Below are positions 1 to 6,488 of a stretch of 9,514 nt of DNA, in pieces. The number at the start of each line of letters is the position of its first letter. The first letter of the stretch is position 1. The notes beneath the pieces are model-generated. The model did not search any database, was not told the DNA's origin, and saw only the letters and a list, made by a program, of their open reading frames with translations. This stretch comes from CALBMX01 sp047629095 (lineage in GTDB: Bacteria; Planctomycetota; UBA1135; GCA-002686595): positions 1 through 9,514 of the forward strand of contig JBLHWM010000121.1 in assembly GCA_047629095.1 (NCBI GenBank). Direction: 5' to 3'. The translations under genes were made by a program, and so were the position numbers.

Positions 1-476
1 GCGTCGATGGCGCAGTCCGCGTGCCAGTGCTCGGGGGTCGCGATCAGCACGCCGTGGATATCGTCCCGTGCGAGCAGCTCCCTATAGTCTTGGTATTGAG
101 CGACCTCGATGCCCTGCTTCTCGGACAGGACCACGGCCGCGTCGTTCATGCGCGGGATCGCCACGTCCGAGACGGCGACGATCTGCACATTCGCGCGGCC
201 CGCAGCCGCGAGGTTTGCGATCGCGTGGCAGTGGCCGGTGCCCATACCGCCGGTGCCAATGACGCCGATCCGGATCGTCTCGTCCGCACCGAGAACCTTG
301 AAGGGCTTACCGCGAACGGCCTTGGCCCGGTCATCTGCACCGGCGTAGGGCTTGCCCAGAGGATTCGCGCTCGCGATGGCGCCAAGGCCACCGAGGGCGA
401 TGGCGTTCTTTAGGAATTGGCGGCGGGCCTTGTGGGACTCGGACAGCTTGGACTTCTTTGGGTCGGACGAGGTCAT
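1..476 (-). CDS. Gfo/Idh/MocA family oxidoreductase, Tat-exported (N-terminal 158 residues only)
   Basis: Translating the minus strand from the ATG at 476 gives an open frame that runs off the left edge, so only the N-terminal half or less is visible. Residues 18-23 read RRQFLK, a twin-arginine export motif, followed by a small hydrophobic Ala/Gly/Leu stretch (about 25-36). After a linker, a Rossmann fold begins near residue 68 with the nucleotide-binding loop GVIGTGGMGTG (71-81). A second strand ends in VSD, and the core contains TPEHWHAD near residues 147-154, a pattern typical of Gfo/Idh/MocA dehydrogenases of Planctomycetota and related bacteria. Such enzymes use NAD(P) in sugar or inositol redox chemistry; Tat export with bound cofactor is known in the family. 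The catalytic Lys motif and C-terminal domain lie outside the window, so the substrate cannot be inferred. No Shine-Dalgarno precedes the ATG (ctgtcct-ATG). Confidence 0.93.
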   Translation of the reverse strand, partial: MTSSDPKKSKLSESHKARRQFLKNAIALGGLGAIASANPLGKPYAGADDRAKAVRGKPFKVLGADETIRIGVIGTGGMGTGHCHAIANLAAAGRANVQIVAVSDVAIPRMNDAAVVLSEKQGIEVAQYQDYRELLARDDIHGVLIATPEHWHADCAID

Positions 477-690
477 AGGACAGCTTCGTTAGGGAGGAGA
501 CGGGGCGGACAAGAAAGTCGAGCTCACATCCTAATCCATGTCCCCGGACTCGCGCAAATAGATCGCGACAGCCGTCCCAGCGGACTCAAAATTGATATCC
601 CCTCAAGATCTAAACAGCGGCCCTCCGAACTAGGTAAGACGAGCCACCAGCGCTCCCCGCACTACTCAGCCCCCCTCTTTTTCGTATTCA
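477..690. promoter_or_regulatory. Divergent intergenic region with weak promoter candidates
   Basis: These 214 bases separate two divergently transcribed genes and must carry or border both promoters. On the minus strand a weak sigma70-like arrangement is visible: TTGCGC (557-552), an 18-base spacer, then TAGGAT (533-528), about 50 bases before the oxidoreductase start. On the plus strand TTGATA (592-597) has no convincing -10 partner at the right distance. No clear Shine-Dalgarno lies before either start codon, and I see no strong inverted repeat or small gene. The promoter placements are guesses. Confidence 0.25.
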
Positions 691-2421
691 ATGAGCCTTC
701 TCATTTCGCTCTCCATTTCCGCTGGCAGCTCACTTGTCAGCGCCCTCGTAACCCGCGGCTACCTGAAGGGCCGCCACGAAAGTGAACTCGACGCCTTCGA
801 CAACCAGGTCACCGGGGAGATCGAATCGAGCTTGCTCCTGTACGGGTCCCTCAAGAAGCGCGTCAACTCCATCTTCGACGCCATCGGTGAGAAGGAGCAG
901 CGCTACGAGCGCCGCCTCGAGAACCAGCGCACGACTATCAAGAGCCTGCAGGACACCTTGGAAGAGTACGTCGACTCAAATTCTTCGGAAGAGGGCGACC
1001 CCCTGATGCGCTCGTTTCAGCGCCGCGAGAAGGAGCTCGAACGCATGCGCGAACTGCACGCCGAGCTGGCGGCGACCAGCGCCCAACAGGCGCGGCTCTT
1101 GGAGCAGGCAGTCGCTGGATTCCAGCCGTCCGAGGACGAGCTTCGCACCCAGGAGGAGCTCGTGGGCACTTGGCGCGAGCGCTTGGACGAAGCGGAGAGC
1201 CAGGCCGAGGTGAGCATCTCCAACCTCGAGCAGAAGATTGGCGCGCTCGAACCCCAGGCTATGCAGCTCGAACAGCGCGAGCGGGAGCTAGGGCAGGTCC
1301 GCGCGGATCTAAAAAGCGCCCAAAAGCAGGCCAAGAGCGACCTGGAAGAGGCCGCGACCAAGAACGAGCAGCTCGTTGTTGAAGCGAACCAGATCGCCGA
1401 GAGTCTCGCGGCACTGCGCGCCAAGTCCCAGGATTCCTCGGCTGTCGTCGCCGACCTGGAGAAGCAACTCAAGGAGAAGCGGGCCGCCGCGTCGAATGCG
1501 GATTGCCGCGCCGAGGATGCCGAGACGAAGATCGGTGCTCTCGAGGAGCAGCTTGAACACGCGCGCCAGGCTTTCGAGGACCGCGTCACGTCCCACGCGG
1601 ACGAGTCCCGCGATCTACAAGCCCAGCTGGATTCGGCTACCTCCGCAAGTCAGGACCTAGCGAAGAAGTCTAAGTCCCTGGAAGAGCAAAGTGAGAACCT
1701 GGCTTCGAGGCTGGAGATTGCCGAGCAGGCCTACGAGTCAGCGGAGGCGAAGGCCAAGGGCTCTGAGTCCGACCTGGAGCTGAGCCGAGCGTCCTGCGAT
1801 TCCTCCATGGCTGAGAACGCGGACTTGCAGGCCAAGATCCTGCAGTTCGAGCTGGATTTGGAAGATGCCGAAACCAAGGCTGATTCCATGCTCGAGGTAG
1901 CTAGAGTTAGCGCAGCATTCGCGAACGAGAAGAGGAGGGTAGCCCAGGAGAAATCCAAGGCAGCCGAGGCCGAGACCCTGAACAAGCTCGATGCTCTTGA
2001 GGCAAAAATGATCGAGCGCGACGCCGAAGTTAAGCAAGCCAGCGAGCTGCTCGAGCAGCGCTGCGCCAACCTGGAAGCCAAGCTACAGAAGGCCGAGGCG
2101 AGCGAGCGAGAGCGCGAGGCCAAGCTCGAACAAGAGCATGCGGAGCGCGACGAGCTGCAGAAGGTGCTCGACCAAGTCGAGTCCGCCAAGTCCGACCTCG
2201 CCGGTGAGCTCGAGCACGCATCGAAGAAGTCTGCGGAGCAGGCCGAACGCATCGAAGCCCTAGAGACCTCCCTCGTCATGGCCTCCGGGGAAGCCGACGA
2301 CCAGCGCCAGGCGGCACGCAACAAGATGTCCACGGTCCAAGAGGCGAAGAAGATGCTCGAGGCCATGCGCCCCATGCTAGAGGGCCTCGAGAGCACCCTC
2401 AAGGAAGACGAAAGCGAGTAG
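691..2421 (+). CDS. Membrane-anchored long coiled-coil protein of unknown function
   Basis: A 576-aa protein. Residues 2-25 form one hydrophobic, small-residue-rich segment ending in a basic turn (TRGYLKGRHE), which looks like a single N-terminal membrane anchor or uncleaved signal. The rest is almost entirely Glu/Ala/Lys/Gln/Leu/Arg with heptad-like spacing. Prolines occur near residues 104, 145 and 187, then none until about residue 561. This leaves roughly 370 uninterrupted helical residues, about 55 nm if fully coiled. Three cysteines lie in the rod, and the tail is acidic. No enzymatic motif, ATPase head or peptidoglycan-binding domain is present, so this is not an SMC protein. Similarity hits to myosin, SMC or TolA-like proteins would be compositional. 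A structural, spacer or scaffold role at the membrane is inference. No Shine-Dalgarno precedes the ATG. A terminator-like hairpin follows the stop. Confidence 0.85.
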   Translation: MSLLISLSISAGSSLVSALVTRGYLKGRHESELDAFDNQVTGEIESSLLLYGSLKKRVNSIFDAIGEKEQRYERRLENQRTTIKSLQDTLEEYVDSNSSEEGDPLMRSFQRREKELERMRELHAELAATSAQQARLLEQAVAGFQPSEDELRTQEELVGTWRERLDEAESQAEVSISNLEQKIGALEPQAMQLEQRERELGQVRADLKSAQKQAKSDLEEAATKNEQLVVEANQIAESLAALRAKSQDSSAVVADLEKQLKEKRAAASNADCRAEDAETKIGALEEQLEHARQAFEDRVTSHADESRDLQAQLDSATSASQDLAKKSKSLEEQSENLASRLEIAEQAYESAEAKAKGSESDLELSRASCDSSMAENADLQAKILQFELDLEDAETKADSMLEVARVSAAFANEKRRVAQEKSKAAEAETLNKLDALEAKMIERDAEVKQASELLEQRCANLEAKLQKAEASEREREAKLEQEHAERDELQKVLDQVESAKSDLAGELEHASKKSAEQAERIEALETSLVMASGEADDQRQAARNKMSTVQEAKKMLEAMRPMLEGLESTLKEDESE

Positions 2422-2443
2422 AGCCGGCCAAGTGTCACTCCTT

Positions 2444-2468
2444 GCGCCTCCGGCATTGCCGGGGGCGC
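2444..2468 (+). terminator. GC-rich hairpin, probable terminator of the coiled-coil gene
   Basis: An 11-bp stem (2444-2454 pairing with 2458-2468, one G-U wobble) closes a 3-base ATT loop, starting 23 bases after the coiled-coil stop codon. The following sequence, tctcaattcc, is only mildly T-rich, so it is not a textbook intrinsic terminator. It may act as a 3' end stabiliser or a weak terminator. Its position also argues against starting the next gene at the upstream GTG (2432), which would place the hairpin inside the coding region. Confidence 0.5.
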
Positions 2469-2550
2469 TCTCAATTCCGGGCCCTTGCACTTCCAAGTCC
2501 CTGGAGTCCATGGCAACCTGCAGGGCCACATCCCGACCCGACCCACCAGC

Positions 2551-2554
2551 AGGA
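2551..2554 (+). promoter_or_regulatory. Shine-Dalgarno AGGA that decides the GTG start at 2564
   Basis: AGGA lies 9 bases before the GTG at 2564. It is the only reasonable ribosome-binding site ahead of any in-frame start for the downstream exported protein; neither the GTG at 2432 nor the ATG at 2510 has one. Confidence 0.45.
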
Positions 2555-2563
2555 ATCCTAGCC

Positions 2564-3337
2564 GTGAAACTCCCCACTCTTCTCATCGCCCTCTCCCTCG
2601 GCCTCACCGCCACCGCATTCAACTCCCCCCAAGACGCGGCGAAGCCGATGAACATCGTGGAGCAATACCACGCTCTCTCGGAGGCCGCCGACATGGATGG
2701 TCTCGTGGCGCTGTGGACGGAGAACGAGTACCGAGCCCTGAGCGCCATCGACCAAGATCTCGAGGGCAGCCTTGCCCTCTGGGAGAGTGGGCTCGACCCA
2801 GAGAAGACCGCCGCGATGGAGGGCCTGCAAGCGCGCGCTATGTTCGGCGCGGCCGCTGCGACCAAGGCCTTCGACCGGCCGATCTTCTTGGATTACGCCT
2901 CGGCATTCTGCTCCTGGAATGACGCCGAGAAGGCCGCCTTCCGCGGCGGACAGGCCGCCAACGGTCGCGCCTATGAAGCCAAGGGCGAAGGCAAGTTGGA
3001 AGCCGCCCGGGACGCCGCCGAAGAGTGCACGGCCCTAGCCCTGCCCCTCGGCGACTGGTGGGGTTGCGCTATGGGGCTGGGTGGCTCCGGCAGCTTCAAG
3101 CTCGAACTTGGCGATGCCAAGGGCGGTCTCAGCGACCTGTCCCGCGCGCGCCTGATCAACCAGTCCCTGGGTCTGCGCGGCTCGGAGCTGCGCAACCTCA
3201 AGGGCATGCTCGCCTGCCTTACCGAGCTGGGCCACACGCCCCGCGCCATCACGGTCTGCCAAGAGTTGATCGAGGCGAGCGAGGGAGAAGAGCTCGCGAA
3301 GTTCAAAGAGCAGCTCAAGCAGCTCCAAGGCGAGTAA
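2564..3337 (+). CDS. Exported protein with TPR-like helical repeats, function unknown
   Basis: The reading frame is open from 2432, but the best start is GTG 2564. It gives a compact signal peptide (M-K-L-P then a hydrophobic core LLIALSLGL, cleavage likely after TATA) and has AGGA at proper spacing. The result is a 257-aa precursor. ATG 2510 is an alternative that adds 18 residues to the n-region. The mature part is helical. Residues about 130-250 contain alternating helices of TPR or SEL1-like character: GKLEAARDAAEECTALA, LGDAKGGLSDLSRARLINQS, LTELGHTPRAITVCQELIEA. No catalytic motif is evident. The earlier part (about 25-125) is Trp- and Ala-rich and matches no family I know. It probably acts in the periplasm as a binding or scaffold protein; this rests only on the signal and repeat pattern. 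The gene is flanked by same-strand genes, but hairpins and promoter-like sites on both sides suggest its own transcription. Confidence 0.78.
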   Translation: MKLPTLLIALSLGLTATAFNSPQDAAKPMNIVEQYHALSEAADMDGLVALWTENEYRALSAIDQDLEGSLALWESGLDPEKTAAMEGLQARAMFGAAAATKAFDRPIFLDYASAFCSWNDAEKAAFRGGQAANGRAYEAKGEGKLEAARDAAEECTALALPLGDWWGCAMGLGGSGSFKLELGDAKGGLSDLSRARLINQSLGLRGSELRNLKGMLACLTELGHTPRAITVCQELIEASEGEELAKFKEQLKQLQGE

Positions 3338-3355
3338 CGGCCGAAGACGGCAACT

Positions 3356-3373
3356 AAACCTAGGTTTTATAAC
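3356..3373 (+). promoter_or_regulatory. 12-bp palindrome abutting a -10-like box upstream of the phnA-like gene
   Basis: AAACCTAGGTTT (3356-3367) is a perfect 12-bp palindrome in a locally AT-rich patch. It is followed directly by TATAAC (3368-3373), a 5 of 6 match to the -10 consensus. Transcription from it would begin around 3380, at or just before the ATG at 3382. No good -35 box is present 16-18 bases upstream. A repressor or an activator binding in the spacer would fit this geometry, but the operator role is inferred. Confidence 0.35.
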
Positions 3374-3381
3374 TCTCTAAG

Positions 3382-3951
3382 ATGCAAGAACTTCAAGCAC
3401 GTGCGAACTCGATCTGCGAGCTCTGCGGCGCCTCCGATACCTTGGACGCCTTTACCGTTACGCCCCATACGGATCGCGCTGCGGAACACAATGTCCTTGG
3501 TTGCGCCATCTGCCGCGACCAGCTAACTGGCGCGGCGGCCCCCGATCCCAACCACTGGCGTTGTCTGGGCGACAGCATGTGGAGCGAGGTCCCCGCCGTG
3601 AAGGTTGTGGCCTGGCGTATGCTGCACAGGCTCGGGGATCAAGACTGGGCCCGGGGCTTCCTGGACATGATCTATATGGAAGAGGACGTGCTCGCCTGGG
3701 CCGAAACTGGTCAAGCCGAGGGCTCCGCTGCCGCCGTCAAGCACATGGATAGCAACGGCTCTCTACTTGAGACCGGCGACACGGTGACCTTGATCAAGGA
3801 CCTCGATGTGAAGGGCGCTGCCTTCACCGCCAAGCGCGGCACCGCCGTGCGCAACATCATGGTCGTCGACGACAACGCCGAGCACATCGAGGGGCGCGTC
3901 AACGGGACGCGCATCGTCATCCTGACCAAGTTCGTGCGCAAGGCGAAGTAG
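3382..3951 (+). CDS. phnA: PhnA/YjdM-family protein, long form with N-terminal zinc site
   Basis: A 189-aa protein. The N-terminus carries C12-x2-C15 and C41-x2-C44, a four-cysteine zinc-ribbon-like site. A conserved middle block follows (NHWRCLGDSMWSEVPAVKVV, then a helical W/L/M-rich region to about 110). Residues about 119-189 match the PhnA domain closely: D-S-N-G-x-L-L-E-T-G-D-T-V-T-L-I-K-D-L-x-V-K-G, ending in the basic K-F-V-R-K-A-K. The long form, about 190 aa, is a known architecture; E. coli YjdM (old name PhnA) is about 111 aa. The biochemical role is unsettled. The family was named from the phn region but is not required for C-P lyase, and it is distinct from phosphonoacetate hydrolase, also called PhnA. 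No other phosphonate gene is nearby. An in-frame TAA at 3370 leaves ATG 3382 as the first start; it has no Shine-Dalgarno. The stop lies 6 bases from the converging SPFH gene. Confidence 0.92.
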   Translation: MQELQARANSICELCGASDTLDAFTVTPHTDRAAEHNVLGCAICRDQLTGAAAPDPNHWRCLGDSMWSEVPAVKVVAWRMLHRLGDQDWARGFLDMIYMEEDVLAWAETGQAEGSAAAVKHMDSNGSLLETGDTVTLIKDLDVKGAAFTAKRGTAVRNIMVVDDNAEHIEGRVNGTRIVILTKFVRKAK

Positions 3952-3957
3952 ACCCCG

Positions 3958-5052
3958 CTACTCGCCCCCGAGCAGCAGTTTGGTCATCTCGTCGAGGTCC
4001 ATCATGGACGGCACATTGGGATCCCGCGAATCCAGCCACACGTGCTCGACATTGAGCTGACCCGCAGCCTTGCGCGCCAGCCAAATACGCCCGCCCTCGC
4101 TGTCCAGGGCGTCTAGCTGGAGGCGCTTGGACTGCTCCGAGGCCAAGTTGAAGGCCAGTGTCCCCTGGACCACAAGCATTTCGTAGGCCGCGTCGGCGTC
4201 GGCCTTGGTCGTGTCCGCGAAGGCTTTGGCTGCGGCGATCAAAGCCGTCTTCTCCAGGCCGGAGGCGATGCGCTTAGTCTCCCGCTCCTGGTTCCACTCC
4301 GCCATCAACTGAAGGACCTTGGCTTCGGTCTCGTTGACCAGCTTGCCGACCTCTCCATTGGCCTCTTCGACCCGCGAGACCGCGTCAAAGAGCAGGCCCT
4401 TTTGGTGGTTGATCTGCTTCTCCTGGAGCTTGACCTCATAGTCATTAGAGAAGGCCAGGCCTTGGATGTAGATGCCGTCGAGATCCACGTGAAGGGCCGC
4501 GAGCTCCACGGCGAGCTTCGGCTCGATCTCCTTCGTCAACAGCACACGACCCGCAGCGTCAAACCAAGCCTCCGAGCCCATCGTCGCAAACTCTCGGCGC
4601 AGCACCTCGGCCGTGGTCAGGGCAACTTGGGTCGGCAGAGTCTCTACCAGAGCCTTGGCCACGATCGAGTGCGCCGCCCCGGGCTTGACCTTCCAGAGGA
4701 TCGCCGTACTCAAAGCAACGGCGTTGTCATCGGCTGTTCGCAGGTCGATCGCATTCAGGCTCTTCGGGTCGGAGACCACACCAAAGCTCGTCATGCGGCG
4801 CCCCATATCCACAAGGTGCACGCTGTCGAAGCCGGGAATGTTCACATGTAAACCAGGTGACAGGTCCTGCTCACTTAGCCCGCCGGAGAAGTTCCCCTGC
4901 TGCACGGCGGCCTGCCAGGGCTGCACATGCACGAGGAACAGCCCGGGAACCTTCCCAGCCACATAGCCCGAGACCAACCAGATCAACCAGAGCAGCACGA
5001 AGGGCTTGCCGATCTTCCAGGTGAATTTCGCTGTGCTTGTTTTCCAGCCCAT
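3958..5052 (-). CDS. SPFH/band-7 membrane protein, second gene of the pair
   Basis: A 364-aa protein with a lysine-rich N-terminus (K4, K9, K13, K16) and one membrane span at about 17-40 (FVLLWLIWLVSGYV), so the short N-terminus should face the cytoplasm. The SPFH domain follows. VQPWQAAVQQG and LSPGLHVNIPGFDSVHLVDMG (about 44-84) give the characteristic strands, and DNAVALSTAILWKV the next conserved segment. A charged helical region (about 200-300, rich in Glu/Lys/Ala) follows, then a C-terminal tail with AAGQLNVEHVWLDSRDPNVP and DLDEMTKLLLG. SPFH proteins (stomatin, prohibitin, flotillin, HflK/C) assemble into membrane rings or microdomain scaffolds, often regulating proteases. The start codon overlaps the stop of the upstream SPFH gene (TAATG), showing translational coupling. 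It is not close enough to HflC to use that name. No FtsH, NfeD or other partner is visible. It converges on the phnA-like gene. Confidence 0.88.
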   Translation of the reverse strand: MGWKTSTAKFTWKIGKPFVLLWLIWLVSGYVAGKVPGLFLVHVQPWQAAVQQGNFSGGLSEQDLSPGLHVNIPGFDSVHLVDMGRRMTSFGVVSDPKSLNAIDLRTADDNAVALSTAILWKVKPGAAHSIVAKALVETLPTQVALTTAEVLRREFATMGSEAWFDAAGRVLLTKEIEPKLAVELAALHVDLDGIYIQGLAFSNDYEVKLQEKQINHQKGLLFDAVSRVEEANGEVGKLVNETEAKVLQLMAEWNQERETKRIASGLEKTALIAAAKAFADTTKADADAAYEMLVVQGTLAFNLASEQSKRLQLDALDSEGGRIWLARKAAGQLNVEHVWLDSRDPNVPSMMDLDEMTKLLLGGE

Positions 5053-6203
5053 TAGAGACCTGCCTTGCTTAGGGGGAGAGTGACACGGTCGATCCGGTCG
5101 GGATCGGGATCGCTTGTGAATGGGGTCAACTTGAAGATGACCTTGGATAGATTTGCCACGAGCTGCTCGCGAATCGCAATCTCGCCGCGCCCCTCGAGGG
5201 CGGAGAGTTCGGCCACAAAGGCCTGGGCCTTGGCGCGGCCGGACTCCGCTAGGGAGGTAGCTTGGACCTCGAGTTTGGCCTTCGTCACCTCCCCTGCGAA
5301 CTTGCGAGTCACTGCGTAGCTCTCTGCTGACCCGCGCATGGTCAGGGTGCTTGTCACCGCCTCGACCAGCTCGCGTTCGAGCTCTGCTTCGAGCATCTTC
5401 CCCCGGACCTCAACCTCTTTGTTGGCCTTGACGAGCTGCTGTTCTTGTTCGCGAACCTTCTGCAACAGCTCCTCCCCAAGCCTCTCTACCTCTTGATCCG
5501 CTACCTTGCGCTGGTTGATCGCTAGCTCGTAGGTGCGGTCGAAGTTCGGCTTGCCCATGTTCAGCTGCAGCACCTCTATACCAAAGGCGCTCAACTGCTC
5601 GTTAAGGGCAACAAATGACTTCGCTCTGGCTTCGTCGCAGACCACGGCGTCCATCACCTCTTGGACGGAATAGCGACCAAACTCGTCGCGTAGCACCGGC
5701 CGGGAGATCGCCATGACCCAAGCCTCGGCTCGCTCCATCTGACCGGCACTCGAGCGCAGGAAGTCCACCGCCCCCATCTCTGTCACACGATATTCGAGCT
5801 CGACCGACTCAAAGAAGAACGCCGACCCATCCCGGGACCGCACCCTCAGGCGGCCGAGCCCCGTGGGTACTTGCCCTTCTTTCTGCTCCATCACCAGGGT
5901 CTGCGAAGCCTTCGAAAAGCGAAAGACCTCCGCCACCCCCGGCAGGGTCATCTGGTAACCAGACCCCTCCACCGCCGCTAGCTCGCCATCCCAAACCCCA
6001 AGCCGAACCGCGTGCTCATTGGGGTTCACCTTGACCGCAATCCCCTCGCCCCGCATCTGGGGCGCCATGTCCGTAATGCCCCGAGTCCACCCCGAAGTCA
6101 CACCGAACACCACCGCCCCAAAGATCAAGGTCGTGCGAAGAAACCGCCGCCGCTTCACCACAACCTGCTCAGGCACATTCACATTCAAAGTCGGATCATT
6201 CAT
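5052..6203 (-). CDS. SPFH/band-7 membrane protein, first gene of the pair
   Basis: A 383-aa protein. A polar N-terminus with KRRR (17-20) precedes one hydrophobic span (about 21-39). The SPFH domain starts near residue 54: VNPNEHAVRLGVWDGE, then GSGYQMTLPGVAEVFRFSK, SVELEYRVTEMGAVDFL, and SRPVLRDEFGRYSVQEVMD. The last is the conserved region before the helical arm seen in HflK/HflC and prohibitins. A long charged coiled coil (about 225-310, with QKVREQEQQLVKANKEVEV and EAELERELVEAV) follows, then an Ala-rich segment and a short C-terminal tail. An in-frame TGA lies 39 bases before the ATG, with no alternative start between. GAGG sits very close to the ATG, so ribosome binding is unclear. TTGACG (6238-6233) could be a -35 box, but its -10 partner is poor. 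This paralogue and the downstream one probably form a heteromeric ring; function beyond that is unknown. Confidence 0.87.
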   Translation of the reverse strand: MNDPTLNVNVPEQVVVKRRRFLRTTLIFGAVVFGVTSGWTRGITDMAPQMRGEGIAVKVNPNEHAVRLGVWDGELAAVEGSGYQMTLPGVAEVFRFSKASQTLVMEQKEGQVPTGLGRLRVRSRDGSAFFFESVELEYRVTEMGAVDFLRSSAGQMERAEAWVMAISRPVLRDEFGRYSVQEVMDAVVCDEARAKSFVALNEQLSAFGIEVLQLNMGKPNFDRTYELAINQRKVADQEVERLGEELLQKVREQEQQLVKANKEVEVRGKMLEAELERELVEAVTSTLTMRGSAESYAVTRKFAGEVTKAKLEVQATSLAESGRAKAQAFVAELSALEGRGEIAIREQLVANLSKVIFKLTPFTSDPDPDRIDRVTLPLSKAGL

Positions 6204-6488
6204 TCCCTCACTCTCGGCACTCTCTCCTCAACCGTCAAGCTTCACCCCGTCCCCGTTACACCCGAGTGACCGCGGGGACCAACGAAAAGAGCGAGCTGTG
6301 CAGCACGAAGGTTGTGGGCCAAGCGACGAGAAGTGCACGGCGCCGAATGTCCCCTAGGTCGGGCAGAGCGACGGTGCGCACTTCGCCTCACCCCTCCCGA
6401 AGCTCTCTAGCGGACAAAGCGCCTCGAAACCCAAACCACCCGACGACAAAACAAACAAGGTCATGCTTCTACCCCGTAAAGTAACCCC
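6204..6488. promoter_or_regulatory. Divergent intergenic region with inverted repeat and -10-like box
   Basis: These 285 bases separate the SPFH operon (-) from the HEAT gene (+). Visible elements are an inverted repeat GTCCCCG (6249-6255) / CGGGGAC (6273-6279) with a 17-base loop; TTGACG on the minus strand (6238-6233), a possible -35 for the SPFH operon; and TAAAGT (6477-6482), a -10-like box 6 bases before the HEAT ATG. A 9-codon mini-ORF (6463-6492) also reaches the HEAT start codon. The last 70 bases are unusually A/C-rich on the plus strand. No RNA gene is recognised, and regulatory roles are unproven. Confidence 0.35.

Noticed and set aside
21..413. 130-aa plus-strand open frame at the left edge
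   Set aside because: It lies opposite the Gfo/Idh/MocA gene, whose minus-strand frame has a Tat motif, Rossmann loop and EHWHAD motif.
592..616. TTGATA with a downstream TAAACA as promoter of the coiled-coil gene
   Set aside because: The spacer would be only 13 bases, and no -10 box stands at 16-18 bases.
417..785. 122-aa plus-strand open frame spanning the first intergenic region
   Set aside because: It overlaps the oxidoreductase start and the anchor of the coiled-coil protein, with no domain, no ribosome-binding site and irregular composition.
1017..1589. 190-aa minus-strand open frame inside the coiled-coil gene
   Set aside because: Same antisense artefact of biased codons; low-complexity Ser/Arg composition.
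1731..2546. 271-aa open frame on the minus strand across the coiled-coil gene and its 3' flank
   Set aside because: It is Ser/Leu/Arg-rich, the expected antisense reading of Glu/Ala/Lys/Gln-rich GC-biased codons. It has no recognisable domain and overlaps a clearly coding frame.
3340..3351. GCCG-AAGA-CGGC hairpin after the exported protein gene as a terminator
   Set aside because: The stem is only 4 bp and has no T-tract.
6330..6384. GAAGTGC / GCACTTC inverted repeat, 41 bases apart
   Set aside because: A 7-bp match at this distance in GC-rich DNA is expected often by chance, and the arms do not extend.
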